Shown: positions 9,237 through 17,859, numbered from the stretch's first letter. The stretch: 64,000 bases of DNA from Pirellulaceae bacterium (GCA_023382975.1 JAHDXO010000029.1:57466-121465); one strand, 5' to 3'. The notes: generated by a model not told the origin, from the letters alone. Made by a program: numbers and translations.

Positions 9237-10412
9237 TCAGTTTGACTGCATCGCGAAGTAAGCGCGGTCCAGGCCGTGCCGCAGTGTCCACGACCGCTGG
9301 GTCGCGCAGTGAGTGTGGCTTGCCTGTGTCAACGCGACGTTCAGATCGCGAGTGACCGTGGTCGGCATCCGGTCGCCGAAGCTGACGATCTTGCGAGCCG
9401 TCTCAGTGTAAATCTGCGCACACTGATGGTGATGCCCTGCATTGAACAAGCGAGCGCCGCTCGAGATCGCATGTTCGATCATCTGACGTGCCTCGTGAGC
9501 ACTCACCTTGTCCTGCGGCAACAGAACGCTGTCGATAACGTGGATGACGCCATTGGAAGCGTCGATGTCGGTCGTGATCAATTTCGCGTCATTGATCTTC
9601 GTCCCAGGGTCTCCGACGGACACTCGAACGTTCTGGCCCAACAGCGTCTTTGCTTCCTTCCCATCGACTGCGGCATCCGAGTAGATACGACCGGCGATAA
9701 CGTGATACTTGAGGATGCTGACGAGCTTGTCCTTGTTTTCGGGCTTTAACAGCGATTCGACCGTACCTTCGGGCAGCTTGGCGAAAGCGTCGTCTGTCGG
9801 AGCGAATACGGTGAACGGCCCCCCGCCTGCGAGGGCGTCGGCCAATCCAGCGGCCTCCGCCGCGGCCAGCAACGTTCCGAAGTTCCCCGCCTTCTTCGCG
9901 GTCGCGACAAGATTGTCACTCGCTGGCAAGATCACACTGTCGATCACGTGGATGATCCCGTTGGAACACTGAACGTCGGTCTGCACAACGTTCGCCTGAT
10001 CCACAGTCACCTTGCCACTCTCCGTCTTGATATCCACGCGCTGCCCGTTCAGCGTCGTCGCTCCGTTGAGCGACACCACCTTCGACGCTGGGACTTTGCC
10101 TGGCACAACGTGGTAGGTCAGGATGCCGACCAACTGCTCTTTGTTTTCCGGCTTGAGCAGCGTCTCAACGGTTCCAGCCGGCAGCTTCGCAAATGCTTCA
10201 TCCGTTGGGGCGAAGACCGTAAAAGGCCCCGCTCCCTTCAGTGCGTCAACCAGCCCAGCCGCCCGCACGGCCGCAGCCAAGGTGTTGAACGACCCGTTCG
10301 CTACGGCCGTGTCAACGATGTCATCCGCGGCCCGCCCGGACGTCGCTGGGCCGGTAACCACCACTGCCAGAACTGCAACTGCGCAACGCAAACGAGATTT
10401 GGCTGTCCACAT
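9237..10412 (-). CDS. Secreted protein with two fasciclin (FAS1) domains
   Basis: 391 residues; GGGAGAAG lies 7 bases before the ATG. A signal peptide covers residues ~1-28. Two FAS1 domains follow (about 30-165 and 168-300). Each has the H1 box ('GPFTVFAPTDEAFAKLP' / 'GPFTVFAPTDDAFAKLP'), the central 'YHVVPGK' / 'YHVIAGR', and the H2 box 'NGIIHVIDSV' / 'NGVIHVIDSV'. The remaining ~90 residues ('AISSGARLFNAGHHHQCAQI...') form a separate His/Cys-containing domain not part of FAS1. FAS1 proteins mediate adhesion or matrix contacts; the tail may add another binding function. The two FAS1 domains are very similar to each other, suggesting internal duplication. Confidence 0.92.
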   Translation of the reverse strand: MWTAKSRLRCAVAVLAVVVTGPATSGRAADDIVDTAVANGSFNTLAAAVRAAGLVDALKGAGPFTVFAPTDEAFAKLPAGTVETLLKPENKEQLVGILTYHVVPGKVPASKVVSLNGATTLNGQRVDIKTESGKVTVDQANVVQTDVQCSNGIIHVIDSVILPASDNLVATAKKAGNFGTLLAAAEAAGLADALAGGGPFTVFAPTDDAFAKLPEGTVESLLKPENKDKLVSILKYHVIAGRIYSDAAVDGKEAKTLLGQNVRVSVGDPGTKINDAKLITTDIDASNGVIHVIDSVLLPQDKVSAHEARQMIEHAISSGARLFNAGHHHQCAQIYTETARKIVSFGDRMPTTVTRDLNVALTQASHTHCATQRSWTLRHGLDRAYFAMQSN

Positions 10413-10598
10413 AGTTTATCTTCTCCCAAAATTAAAGTGACGGCGCACGGCCGAACCATCCTTGAATGATTGGTCACCGGCGCCCGAGTTAAGGAAATGT
10501 CGTGTGGAACGGTCTTTTCGCACCACTTGTCCCCGGACACCTTAGCGACGTCGCGGGGTCTGACAAGCGACAAAAATCGTGCAAAACGTTCTTCCTAG

Positions 10599-10823
10599 TT
10601 TGCTGTCGTTCGACAAGCAGCCTTTCAGTGGACCCGCGACCAGCAGGCGGAGATCGAAGCCGCCGCGCCGCTGGACCACATGTTGGTGGCCGAGGAACAA
10701 GGCTGGCAATTGGCGGACGAATTCGTCGTGAGCGAACAGGGTTTCGGCCGCTGGGATGGCCAGGCGTTAGAAACGCGGGACGTTCTCGAAGCTTGGCTGC
10801 GGTGGCCGGTGCCGGTGGTGTGA
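10599..10823 (+). pseudogene. C-terminal fragment of an unrecognised protein
   Basis: Directly after an in-frame TAG at 10596 a frame of 74 codons runs with protein-like composition ('QWTRDQQAEIEAAAPLDHML', 'LADEFVVSEQGFGRWDGQAL') to a stop at 10821. There is no start or ribosome site, so it looks like a gene 3' end left after truncation. I do not recognise the family. Confidence 0.3.
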
Positions 10824-10964
10824 GCGGGGTGGTTGACAGAAAGAGTCAACCGTCCTCGCGGCGCAGAACTCGGCGGAGACGAATGCCAATTCTCGCGAAG
10901 CCAGTCCCAGGTTAGAATGAACCCGATGTCCAACGCTTGGAATCGCAGTCCAGGAGCTTCCACG

Positions 10965-12101
10965 ATGTTCACGCACGTTCTGAAAACAGCATCGAATCTG
11001 CTGGCCGTCAGTGCGTTGCTACTCGCCGTGGCGACCAACGCGACAGCCGCCGAACAGTCTGCTGTCTCGGAAGCCACGCCTGCTGTTAATCAGCCGCAAT
11101 CGGCCTCGCCTCGGGCTACGGTGGGCGCCTATTATTTCGGCGGCTGGGCAGGCAGCAGTCAGCGTTGGCAGGACGATTCGGCATGGACGAGTCTTGATCC
11201 GCCCACGCACCTGACCAAGCGAATCGTCGAGGATTTCCCGGAGCGCGAGCCGATCTGGGGCTGGCGAGACAACTCCTTGGAGATCATGGAACGGCAGATC
11301 GACTTGGCAGCTGACCACGGTATCGCGTTTTTCGCGTTCTGCTGGTACTGGAACAAGGATCGGGAAAAGATCGATCAGGATCCGAAACACATGGGCCTGC
11401 AATTGTTCCTGAAAGCCAAGAACAGCCATCGCCTGAAGTTCTGTCTGCTGGTGGCCAATCACGCGGGATATCTGTTTGAGGATGCCGACGATTGGCGACA
11501 GGCTGCCAACGGCTGGCTGCCCTACTTCAAGCATCCCCAGCACGTCACCGTGGACGGTAAACCGCTGCTGATCATTTTCAATCCTCGCAACAGCGATCCG
11601 GATGCCTTCGCCCAGATCCAGGCGACGGCCCGCCAAGCTGGATTGGCGGGGGTAGCCATCGCTGGTTGCGGCGGCGGCGAAGCGAAGTTGGGTTTCACCC
11701 ACACCACCCACTACAACATCGTTCCCGGTTACGCGGCGGGATCCGAAGCCCGCAAGTACGCTGAACTGATCCAGGCTCATCAAAGTGCTTGGCGCGGCAG
11801 ACAGGACCAACCGTATTTGCCTACGTTGAGCGTAGGCTGGGACAAGCGACCTTGGGAGGGCGATCGCGGGCTGGGCCAGAAGCCCGGTTGGTACTTCCCT
11901 GACCGTACTCCGGAGCAGTTTGCCGCGGCTCTGGAATCCGCCATCGAATGGATGGACCGGCATCCGGAGCAGACCACCACGGAACGTCTCCTGCTGCTCT
12001 ATGCCTGGAACGAATTCGGAGAGGGGGGGTATCTGGCGCCGACCAAGGGCGATCCCGAGGGAGCCTATTTGCAGGCGATCAAGCGGGTTTTGTTCGACTA
12101 A
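10965..12101 (+). CDS. Secreted GH99/WbsX-like glycoside hydrolase
   Basis: 378 residues from the ATG with CAGGAG 8 bases upstream, which puts a clean signal peptide (~1-27) first. Longer upstream starts would bury the signal. Motifs: 'VGAYYFGGWAG' near the mature N-terminus, 'AFCWYWNKDR' mid-way, 'PLLIIFNPR', and near the C-terminus 'YAWNEFGEGGYLAPTKGDPE' with its acidic W-N-E-x-G-E-G signature. This matches the WbsX/GH99-like TIM-barrel family, whose characterised members act on mannose- or rhamnose-containing polysaccharides. Because of the Sec signal I favour a degradative rather than biosynthetic role. The neighbours do not form an operon with it. Confidence 0.8.
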   Translation: MFTHVLKTASNLLAVSALLLAVATNATAAEQSAVSEATPAVNQPQSASPRATVGAYYFGGWAGSSQRWQDDSAWTSLDPPTHLTKRIVEDFPEREPIWGWRDNSLEIMERQIDLAADHGIAFFAFCWYWNKDREKIDQDPKHMGLQLFLKAKNSHRLKFCLLVANHAGYLFEDADDWRQAANGWLPYFKHPQHVTVDGKPLLIIFNPRNSDPDAFAQIQATARQAGLAGVAIAGCGGGEAKLGFTHTTHYNIVPGYAAGSEARKYAELIQAHQSAWRGRQDQPYLPTLSVGWDKRPWEGDRGLGQKPGWYFPDRTPEQFAAALESAIEWMDRHPEQTTTERLLLLYAWNEFGEGGYLAPTKGDPEGAYLQAIKRVLFD

Positions 12102-12137
12102 CCAAAGCTGATGTGCGCCGCCAGCTTTAGCTGCTGC

Positions 12138-12815
12138 CTACTTGCTCGGCAACTGCCCTGCGAATCGGACTCCACGTGGCAGCGATTCGTGTTTGCCGAT
12201 CACCAGGTAACCACCGGGCACCAAAGCAAGCTCGTACTCGCCGTTGCTACAGACAAACGCGTTCCGCCTCCAGTCTGCGGGAAGCTGTTTCAAACTGCTG
12301 GCCGGGTAACTGGCCCGCTCGGCGCGCTGCAACATGGTTTCGTCGGCGTCGGTGGCCAGCACCTGACACGGCAGGTCCGGAAAATCCGCCTGCACTTGGT
12401 TGATCCAGATCAGTGCGACGGAATACGGCTCCTCGCCGGATGCACAGCCAGCCGACCAGACCTTCAGCCGTTGTTCGCCCCGTTGCGACGCCATACGAGC
12501 CAGTTCCGGCAAGACGGTGTGGCGCAGATGATCGAACACTTCGCGGTCTCGATAAAATCGCGAGATCGAGATCCGCAAACGAGCGTCCAGGTCTGTCCAT
12601 TCAGCAGGATACTCCGCCAGGTAGCGGCGATACTCGGAGATATGCGTCAGCTCCAGTTCTCGCAGGCGACGGACAATCCGCTTATGGACCTGGCCTCGCA
12701 CCTTGCGAAAACCGGTCCAGCGGAGTCCAAGCTGCGGCAGAGCCCATTGCAGAAAGTCGACGCATTGGCGATCCGTCAGCAGGATTTCTTGGGCGGCTGA
12801 CGATGACGCGCACAT
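12138..12815 (-). CDS. CheR-type SAM methyltransferase with internal deletion
   Basis: 225 residues, shorter than the usual ~270. The N-terminal helical part ('VRGQVHKRIVRRL') and the SAM-binding loop 'VWSAGCASGEEPYSVAL' (about residue 117) are intact, and so is 'LATDADETML'. After 'CSNGEYEL' the sequence jumps directly to 'ALVPGGYLVIGKHESLP'. The ~50 residues that normally carry the 'FDLILCRN...YF' strand and motif are missing in frame. The C-terminus is also short. CheR enzymes methylate glutamates of chemoreceptors or act in other signalling. No other chemotaxis gene is nearby. The deletion probably abolishes activity unless it is an assembly collapse. Confidence 0.75.
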   Translation of the reverse strand: MCASSSAAQEILLTDRQCVDFLQWALPQLGLRWTGFRKVRGQVHKRIVRRLRELELTHISEYRRYLAEYPAEWTDLDARLRISISRFYRDREVFDHLRHTVLPELARMASQRGEQRLKVWSAGCASGEEPYSVALIWINQVQADFPDLPCQVLATDADETMLQRAERASYPASSLKQLPADWRRNAFVCSNGEYELALVPGGYLVIGKHESLPRGVRFAGQLPSK

Positions 12816-13007
12816 GGTGGTTCGGATCTCCTGTCGCCATTGTCCCTATCCGTGGGAAGACACGCCAGTGCCACTGCAAGAAGCCAGCCCCCTACCAGAA
12901 ATGGACACTTGCATCCAACCCTGCTGCCATGCGCTGTCCAGTTTCGCCGTATGCAGCGGATCAGCGGCAGCCGAAGCGAACCGAATTGTGAAATCCGACG
13001 GCTCGCG

Positions 13008-13220
13008 ATGGCGAAATTCAGCTTGCTTAATCGAGATCTGGAAGCGGACGGATTTTACAAGACCGGATCGGACAGCAGTGATTCGATGATCCGCTGGCAA
13101 CTCTGGTGGAACGTTCGGAAGCAACTGGTTGCCGGGCAAACGCCCCGACGAATCGCCGGTCTGCTGGAACGCATGGTCGCAGCCTGCAAAGAATACCGGC
13201 ATGCTGAACGGCGCCGCTGA
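13008..13220 (+). CDS. Small hypothetical protein
   Basis: 70 residues, basic and helical ('KFSLLNRDLEADGFYKTGSD', 'RRIAGLLERMVAACKEYRHA'). Composition and codon choice look coding, with a clean stop 65 bases before the ClpS fragment. I do not recognise a family and see no strong ribosome site, so the start is uncertain. Confidence 0.45.
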   Translation: MAKFSLLNRDLEADGFYKTGSDSSDSMIRWQLWWNVRKQLVAGQTPRRIAGLLERMVAACKEYRHAERRR

Positions 13221-13285
13221 CCGCCATCGGTCTCCACGGCCAACCGCAACAAGACCCTGCGGGGTGCGACAACGAGAGACACCGC

Positions 13286-13477
13286 ATGACCGACAACCTT
13301 GCCGTGGCCGTGGAAAGCCCACCGGAGCCCAAACCGCGGCGGCGGAAGCAGCCGGCCGACGCCACGCCGAAGAAGCAGTCGCCGTACGCGGTCGTGGTGT
13401 TCGACGACGACTTGCCTACGGCAATGACCACGGCAGCCGGATCCGCTGCTCGTTCTTCTCGATCACGCCGTCGTTGA
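13286..13477 (+). pseudogene. clpS: Truncated ClpS (Clp protease adaptor) N-terminus
   Basis: The first ~40 codons read as a planctomycete ClpS start: an acidic/proline N-terminus, a basic 'KPRRRK', then 'KKQSPYAVVVFDDDL', the conserved beta strand of the ClpS core (normally 'PPYxVVLxNDD'). After this the homology stops and the frame ends in Arg/Ser-rich junk that is the antisense of the neighbouring minus-strand gene (overlap 13416-13477). ClpS normally binds N-degron substrates and ClpA/C. With ~60 residues of core missing, this copy cannot fold. Confidence 0.6.
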
Positions 13478-13826
13478 TCGAGATGTCCATGGTCCCCCGG
13501 TAGCCCGGCTCGAAGTAGCCGCCTGCATCGAGGCGGTAGGGCTGTCCATCAGGGGCGGTGAACTCGATTTCCAGATGGGACTCGCCGGTGGCGTGGAGGA
13601 CGGCATGGGCGGTGGCCCCTGGTGGGATGTCGCCCAAACTGTGGCTTGCGCCGGTGGCGTGCAACAGGACCGAGCGAAGCGACTGGTTCCCGGTGTTCTT
13701 GATGGTGACGTGGACGCCGCTACGGAAGAACGTGACGACCAACCCCGCAAGCAGCAGCAGGGCCGCGCAGGCGAGGAATCCGATGAACCAGAACTGTCGG
13801 CGTTTGGTGTTCCTTGAATGGCTCAC
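13416..13826 (-). CDS. Membrane-anchored hypothetical protein
   Basis: 136 residues: a short basic N-terminus, one transmembrane helix ('GFLACAALLLLAGLVVTF'), then an extracytoplasmic beta-rich domain ('VHVTIKNTGNQSLRSVLLHA') with the regular strands of an immunoglobulin-like or DUF-type fold. Its ATG overlaps the stop of the upstream alpha/beta hydrolase gene by four bases (ATGA at 13823-13826), so the two are translationally coupled. The 3' end runs into the ClpS fragment. The function is not recognised. Confidence 0.65.
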   Translation of the reverse strand: MSHSRNTKRRQFWFIGFLACAALLLLAGLVVTFFRSGVHVTIKNTGNQSLRSVLLHATGASHSLGDIPPGATAHAVLHATGESHLEIEFTAPDGQPYRLDAGGYFEPGYRGTMDISINDGVIEKNEQRIRLPWSLP

Positions 13827-14275
13827 TCACACGCCCCCACAATCGCCTCCAGCGAATCAGGGTCCGCCAACCGGTGCTCCTTCCCAACTTCGATCAACGA
13901 ATCCAGAGGCAACCCGCTGTTCCTGACCAGTTCCTCGGAATCGGCAAACGGCCCGGTCTCGTCGGCCCGGCTGTGAAAAATGATCGTCCCCGGCTTCACC
14001 GTCGTCGCCGTACCCCACAGTTTCCACGCTGGACACAGCAGGACCAGCGGCGTGGTCCCGGTGTTGATGTTCATCGCCACGGCACCGCCACGGCTGGACC
14101 CGACCACAACGTCCGGCTTGCCCTGGTCGAATTCGGCTTGGGCGATGCGGACGGCGGCATCGAAGTCGTCGTCGGGCAGGGCCGGGTTCAGGACTTCGTG
14201 GCCGTGGTCCTTCAGGTAGGTCGGCTTCAAGCCGCCCGGTGTCGATTGCCAGCCGTGCAGGAAGAGGATTCTCAT
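13823..14275 (-). CDS. Small alpha/beta hydrolase (YqiA/RBBP9-like)
   Basis: 150 residues. 'MRILFLHGWQSTPGG' holds the oxyanion-side HG motif, 'VVVGSSRGGAVAM' is the nucleophile elbow G-x-S-x-G (Ser ~60), 'FHSRADETGPF' supplies a likely acid Asp (~104), and a His near the C-terminus ('GKEHRL') completes a triad. It is cytoplasmic, with no signal. Such short hydrolases are serine esterases of unknown substrate. It is first gene of a two-gene coupled unit with the membrane protein downstream. Confidence 0.75.
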   Translation of the reverse strand: MRILFLHGWQSTPGGLKPTYLKDHGHEVLNPALPDDDFDAAVRIAQAEFDQGKPDVVVGSSRGGAVAMNINTGTTPLVLLCPAWKLWGTATTVKPGTIIFHSRADETGPFADSEELVRNSGLPLDSLIEVGKEHRLADPDSLEAIVGACE

Positions 14276-14396
14276 GCGTCACGCCCCCGGAAAGAATTCG
14301 ATTCCCAGCCATTGTCGAACAACAATGACCACGGGGACAACCGGCACGGCGGCCAGCAGCGTTAGAATCACGGTCAGTTGGTACGCCGACCGCTCC

Positions 14397-14425
14397 TTCT
14401 GGAGCATCGCGCCACGCCATACAAT
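14397..14425 (+). promoter_or_regulatory. Possible promoter for endonuclease V operon
   Basis: A perfect -10 TACAAT (14420-14425) is placed 17 bases after a weak -35 TTCTGG (14397-14402), 42 bases before the endonuclease V start. The -35 is poor, so this is tentative. Confidence 0.35.
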
Positions 14426-14466
14426 GCGTTAGAGTTCGCAGTTCCTGGACCGCATGGACCAGTGGC

Positions 14467-14994
14467 ATGATCGCTTGCGTGGACGTGGACTATCGGGATG
14501 CCGGCGCAGTGGCCGCTTGCGTCTGCTTCGAGCAGTGGGACGACAGCACGCCGGTCTTGGAGTCCGCGATCGAGATCCGCGATGTCGAGCCGTACGAGCC
14601 AAGCCGGTTCTACCGCCGCGAGTTGCCGTGTATTCTGGCTGTCCTGCAGACGCTGCCCACTTTGCCGCAAACCGTGGTCATCGACGGATACGTCTGGCTT
14701 GGCGAACAACGGCGCGGCTTGGGTGCCCATCTGTACGAGGCGTTGGACAAGCGGGCAGCGATCGTCGGCGTGGCCAAGACGCGGTTCGCAGGTGCGGAAC
14801 CGGTAGCGTTGGTCACCCGCGGTCAAAGCCGCACGCCACTGTACGTCACCGCCACAGGGATGGACGTCGCCGAGGCCGCTCGCCATATTCGGATGATGCA
14901 CGGCAGCCATCGGATTCCCACGATGCTAAAACGAGTTGACCAGCTCGGCCGCGGGTACCTGCGGGCAGATTCACGAGGAGAAGCAGACACATGA
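14467..14994 (+). CDS. nfi: Endonuclease V (deoxyinosine 3' endonuclease)
   Basis: 175 residues. Family landmarks in order: 'CVDVDY' (metal-binding Asp ~5-7), 'FYRRELPCILAVL' with the conserved Glu (~52), 'VIDGYVWL' with the catalytic Asp (~73), 'GVAKTRF', and the C-terminal 'HGSHRIPTMLKRVDQL'. It cleaves DNA, or RNA in some lineages, one nucleotide 3' of deoxyinosine and so starts repair of deaminated adenine. The stop codon overlaps the ATG of the following GNAT gene (14991-14994), so the two were designed to be translated together. Confidence 0.85.
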   Translation: MIACVDVDYRDAGAVAACVCFEQWDDSTPVLESAIEIRDVEPYEPSRFYRRELPCILAVLQTLPTLPQTVVIDGYVWLGEQRRGLGAHLYEALDKRAAIVGVAKTRFAGAEPVALVTRGQSRTPLYVTATGMDVAEAARHIRMMHGSHRIPTMLKRVDQLGRGYLRADSRGEADT

Positions 14995-15494
14995 TCCAGC
15001 CAACCTAGCGGCTTATCTTCCGGGAGTGGTTGCCCGACGATTGGATTCGATTCAAACCGATCGCTAACGATTCGCGAGTGGTTCGGTACGTCGTCCACGG
15101 GACCGTTCCCACCGACGAGCAGATTCGAGCCCATATCGAAGCTGCCAGGAAACGATACTTGGAAGAAGGCTTCTGCCTCTGGCCGCTTGTTTACAAGGCG
15201 AACCTGGAATTGATCGGGTTCTGTGGGTTGGACCACCTGTGGGACGGTCCGGACATCGAAATCGGCTACTGGCTGGCGCACGCCTACTGGGGCAACGGCT
15301 TGGCCACCGAGGCCGCCCAGGCAGTGATGGACTACGGCTTCGGGACACTGGGTTTGCAGCGGATCGTGGCGGTTTCGCATCCCGAAAACCGAGCATCTCT
15401 CCGTGTGCTGCAGAAGCTGGGAATGACGTTCGAGCGGATGGCCGCCCATCAAGGCGTCGAACACGTTCTGTATTCGAAGTCCGCCGCTGTGTGA
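14991..15494 (+). pseudogene. GNAT N-acetyltransferase with in-frame stop at codon 6
   Basis: The natural ATG overlaps the endonuclease V stop (ATGA). The frame reads M-I-Q-P-T then TAG (15006-15008), then continues 'RLIFREWLPDDWIRF' as an acetyltransferase of the ribosomal-alanine (RimJ-like) type. It has 'EIGYWLAHAYWGNGLATEAA' (acetyl-CoA loop, Q/R-x-x-G-x-G/A type) and the C-terminal 'NRASLRVLQKLGM'. Apart from the amber codon the ~165-residue domain is complete. A TTG at 15030 could restart but would cost the first beta strand. It is either a recent pseudogene or a base error. Confidence 0.7.
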
Positions 15495-15593
15495 GGGAAT
15501 TTGTGCCTCTTGACGAATCGCGTATGCTGCGCGAAGATGATGCCCGCATGCCTGAACTGGCCGTCCGACTTTTCGACCACGGGAGAATGAGCC

Positions 15594-16664
15594 GTGAAGT
15601 GGGTTGCAGCGAAGCGCAGGGACTGGCGTGTAGCTTGCGCGGCATCGGCCGGTTGGTTGGCGTTTGTGTTGCTGGCCGTGGCTGCCGCGTCGGCTGGCGA
15701 GCAGGTAACGATTCGGGCGGGCGAAGCGTGGTCGGCCGTGTTTGGTGATGCGGAGACGTTGTTTACGTTCGAGGTGACTGCCGGGCACCAGCTCGCAGGA
15801 CGCGTCACTTGGGATTTCTCTGCCCAGGATCGGATCATCGCGCGCGGCGAACGAGCGATTCAAGCCTCGGTGGGCAAACCCGCGCGGGTGGTTGTTCCGC
15901 TACGGATTCCTCCGGTGCGGGACGGTGTCGTGTTTCCGGCTCGTCTGTGCTTGGCGGTTGTGGCCGCCGGCAAGCAAGAGCCCGACGCCGAATACGAGAA
16001 GCGGCTGTGGATTTTTCCCCAGGATCCGTTCGCCGGTCGCCAGCAATGGCTGACCGGCCTGAAGATCGCCGTCTTCGACCCAGAGGGTGCAACGCTGCGC
16101 CGGTTCGACGAGGCTGGTGTCACGTACCGCGAACTGCGCAGCGCCACCGCAATCGAGAATCTTGACGCGGGGTTGTTGGTGATCGGCGAGAACGTTTCGC
16201 TGGCCCACCATCGAGCCTTGGTCGACATCCTGCCGCGCGTGGCAGCATCGGGCGTGCCGGTGCTGTGCCTGGCCCCCGCCGCAGGCCGATTCCCGCTGCC
16301 GGGTGCGGGCGGCCACGAGGGGCCGGAGCCGCAAAGCATACGGCTGCGGCGCGCCGATGTGATCTCGGAGTTGGACAAGCAACTGGACGCCGCCGCTTGG
16401 CCTCCGGACGGGGAGCTGATCGCCAGCAGCTTGGAGATCAAGAGCGACCGCGGTCGAGTGGTCGCCGAGGTGGTGAAAGAATCCGGGGGCTGGCCGTGGC
16501 TGGAAGTGCGCTATCCCGGCCGCGGTGCTGCCCTGGTGGTCTGTGGGTTTCGCTTGGTCTCGCGCTGGGAACACGGCCCCACGCCACGTTTTCTGTTGGC
16601 TCGCTTGCTGGAGCATTTCACTGTCCATCCGAACGATTCTATGCAACATCGAGGAGTAGATTGA
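15594..16664 (+). CDS. Secreted hypothetical protein upstream of CsgG-like gene
   Basis: 356 residues from a GTG with GGAG 8 bases upstream. A signal peptide spans about 1-35 ('WLAFVLLAVAAASAGEQ'). The mature part starts with a beta-rich domain ('VTIRAGEAWSAVFG', 'GHQLAGRVTWDFSAQDRI'), then an alpha/beta part ('LKIAVFDPEGATLRRFDEAG', 'LDAGLLVIGENVSL') resembling a glutamine-amidotransferase-like fold without obvious catalytic residues. The family is not recognised. Its stop (TGA 16662-16664) overlaps the next ATG by one base, so it is co-translated with the CsgG-like protein and probably works with it at the envelope. Confidence 0.7.
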   Translation: MKWVAAKRRDWRVACAASAGWLAFVLLAVAAASAGEQVTIRAGEAWSAVFGDAETLFTFEVTAGHQLAGRVTWDFSAQDRIIARGERAIQASVGKPARVVVPLRIPPVRDGVVFPARLCLAVVAAGKQEPDAEYEKRLWIFPQDPFAGRQQWLTGLKIAVFDPEGATLRRFDEAGVTYRELRSATAIENLDAGLLVIGENVSLAHHRALVDILPRVAASGVPVLCLAPAAGRFPLPGAGGHEGPEPQSIRLRRADVISELDKQLDAAAWPPDGELIASSLEIKSDRGRVVAEVVKESGGWPWLEVRYPGRGAALVVCGFRLVSRWEHGPTPRFLLARLLEHFTVHPNDSMQHRGVD

Positions 16665-17698
16665 TGACGATTGGAAACGAACGCCGCTTCCAAGATTTCG
16701 GTTTTGGGACGTCCGTCATGCGCATCCCGGTCCACGCCGCGTGGGCGGCCCTGTGGTGCGTGGCAGCCTGTCCGTGCGCAGCGCCCGCCGCGGATTCGCC
16801 TGCCCCGGTCTATCCGCTGGCTGTGTTCGCGTTCCAGGAGCGGGGCGCCGATGCCGCGGGCTTGGGCCAGCAGGTGACGGATCTGCTGTTTGCCAATCTG
16901 GTCGCGGATCCGGAGTTGTTCCTGGTCGATCGCGAGGATCTGAAGAAGGTGCTCGACGAATTGCAGTTGAATCTGGCGGGACTGGTCAGACCGGACGAGG
17001 CCATCCAAGTCGGCCACTTGACGGGCGCCAAGATCATGGTCACCGGCTCGGTGCTGCAGGTCGGTAACAGCCTGCACCTGATCGCCAAGATCATCGGTAC
17101 CGAGACCAGCCGCGTGGTGGGGGACTCGGTCAAAGGGAACGTGAGAGACGAGTTAGACGAGTTGGTCGAACAACTCGCGGACCAAGTCGCCAAGACGGTG
17201 AAACAGCGGGCGAGCGAGTTGGTGGCCAAGCCCAAGACGCGCGAGGATCGGCTGTCGGCCTTGAAGGAAAAGCTGGGCAAGGGCAAGCGTCCGAGCGTGT
17301 TCATCAAGATCGCCGAGCAGCACGTGGGGCAGGCGACGATCGATCCGGCTGCCGAGACGGAAGTCTCCTTGCTCTGCCGCGACTTGGGGTTCACGGTGAT
17401 CGATCCCGACGAGGGCCGCCCATCCCAGGCGGATATCCTGTTGACTGGCGAGGGCTTCAGCGAATTCGCCACGCGGCACGGCAACTTGATTTCGGTGAAA
17501 GCCCGCGTCGAATTGAAGGCGGTGAACAACGAGACGGCCCAGGTGCTGGCGATCGACCGTCAGACCGCGGTGGTGGTCGACCTGACGGAACAAGTGGCTG
17601 GCAAGGCGGCTCTGCAAGAAGCCGCCGCTCAATTGGCCGAACGCATCTTGCCCAAGTTGGTCCAAACCGCGACGAAGAAGAAGGCTGCCAAGCCGTAG
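16664..17698 (+). CDS. CsgG/FlgO-like secreted envelope protein
   Basis: 344 residues; GAGGAG lies 7 bases before this ATG. An internal ATG at 16718 would start exactly at the signal peptide ('MRIPVHAAWAALW') and is a credible alternative. The mature sequence has the CsgG-type layout: 'LAVFAFQERG', 'GQQVTDLLFANLVADPELFL', 'VDREDLKKVLDELQL' and 'GHLTGAKIMVTGSV', followed by amphipathic strands. CsgG/FlgO proteins assemble outer-membrane or periplasmic oligomers. This one lacks an obvious lipobox, so pore formation is uncertain. The second half ('VSLLCRDLGFTVIDPDEGRP') looks like a second copy of the CsgG alpha/beta core. A larger protein with the same N-terminal fold is encoded convergently downstream. 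Confidence 0.75.
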   Translation: MTIGNERRFQDFGFGTSVMRIPVHAAWAALWCVAACPCAAPAADSPAPVYPLAVFAFQERGADAAGLGQQVTDLLFANLVADPELFLVDREDLKKVLDELQLNLAGLVRPDEAIQVGHLTGAKIMVTGSVLQVGNSLHLIAKIIGTETSRVVGDSVKGNVRDELDELVEQLADQVAKTVKQRASELVAKPKTREDRLSALKEKLGKGKRPSVFIKIAEQHVGQATIDPAAETEVSLLCRDLGFTVIDPDEGRPSQADILLTGEGFSEFATRHGNLISVKARVELKAVNNETAQVLAIDRQTAVVVDLTEQVAGKAALQEAAAQLAERILPKLVQTATKKKAAKP

Positions 17699-17785
17699 CG
17701 GACCGAGAGGCTGTGCCGTTCCACGACAATCCGATTAGGATCGGCAAAGAAATAGCTATCGGCTTCTCGCGTGAGCGGCAAGGCG

Positions 17786-17826
17786 CTAGCCGCCGGTCAT
17801 CTGGCCGCTTGGGGACCGGTGGCTAG
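17786..17826. terminator. Inverted repeat between convergent genes
   Basis: CTAGCCGCCGGT (17786-17797) and ACCGGTGGCTAG (17815-17826) pair over 12 bases with one mismatch around a 17-base loop. It lies midway between the convergent CsgG-like and LRR genes. No U-tract follows, so it is a bidirectional terminator candidate or a dispersed planctomycete-type palindrome. Confidence 0.5.
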
Positions 17827-17859
17827 GCAACGTTTCTCGCGGCGCGACGGCGCTGCTTC

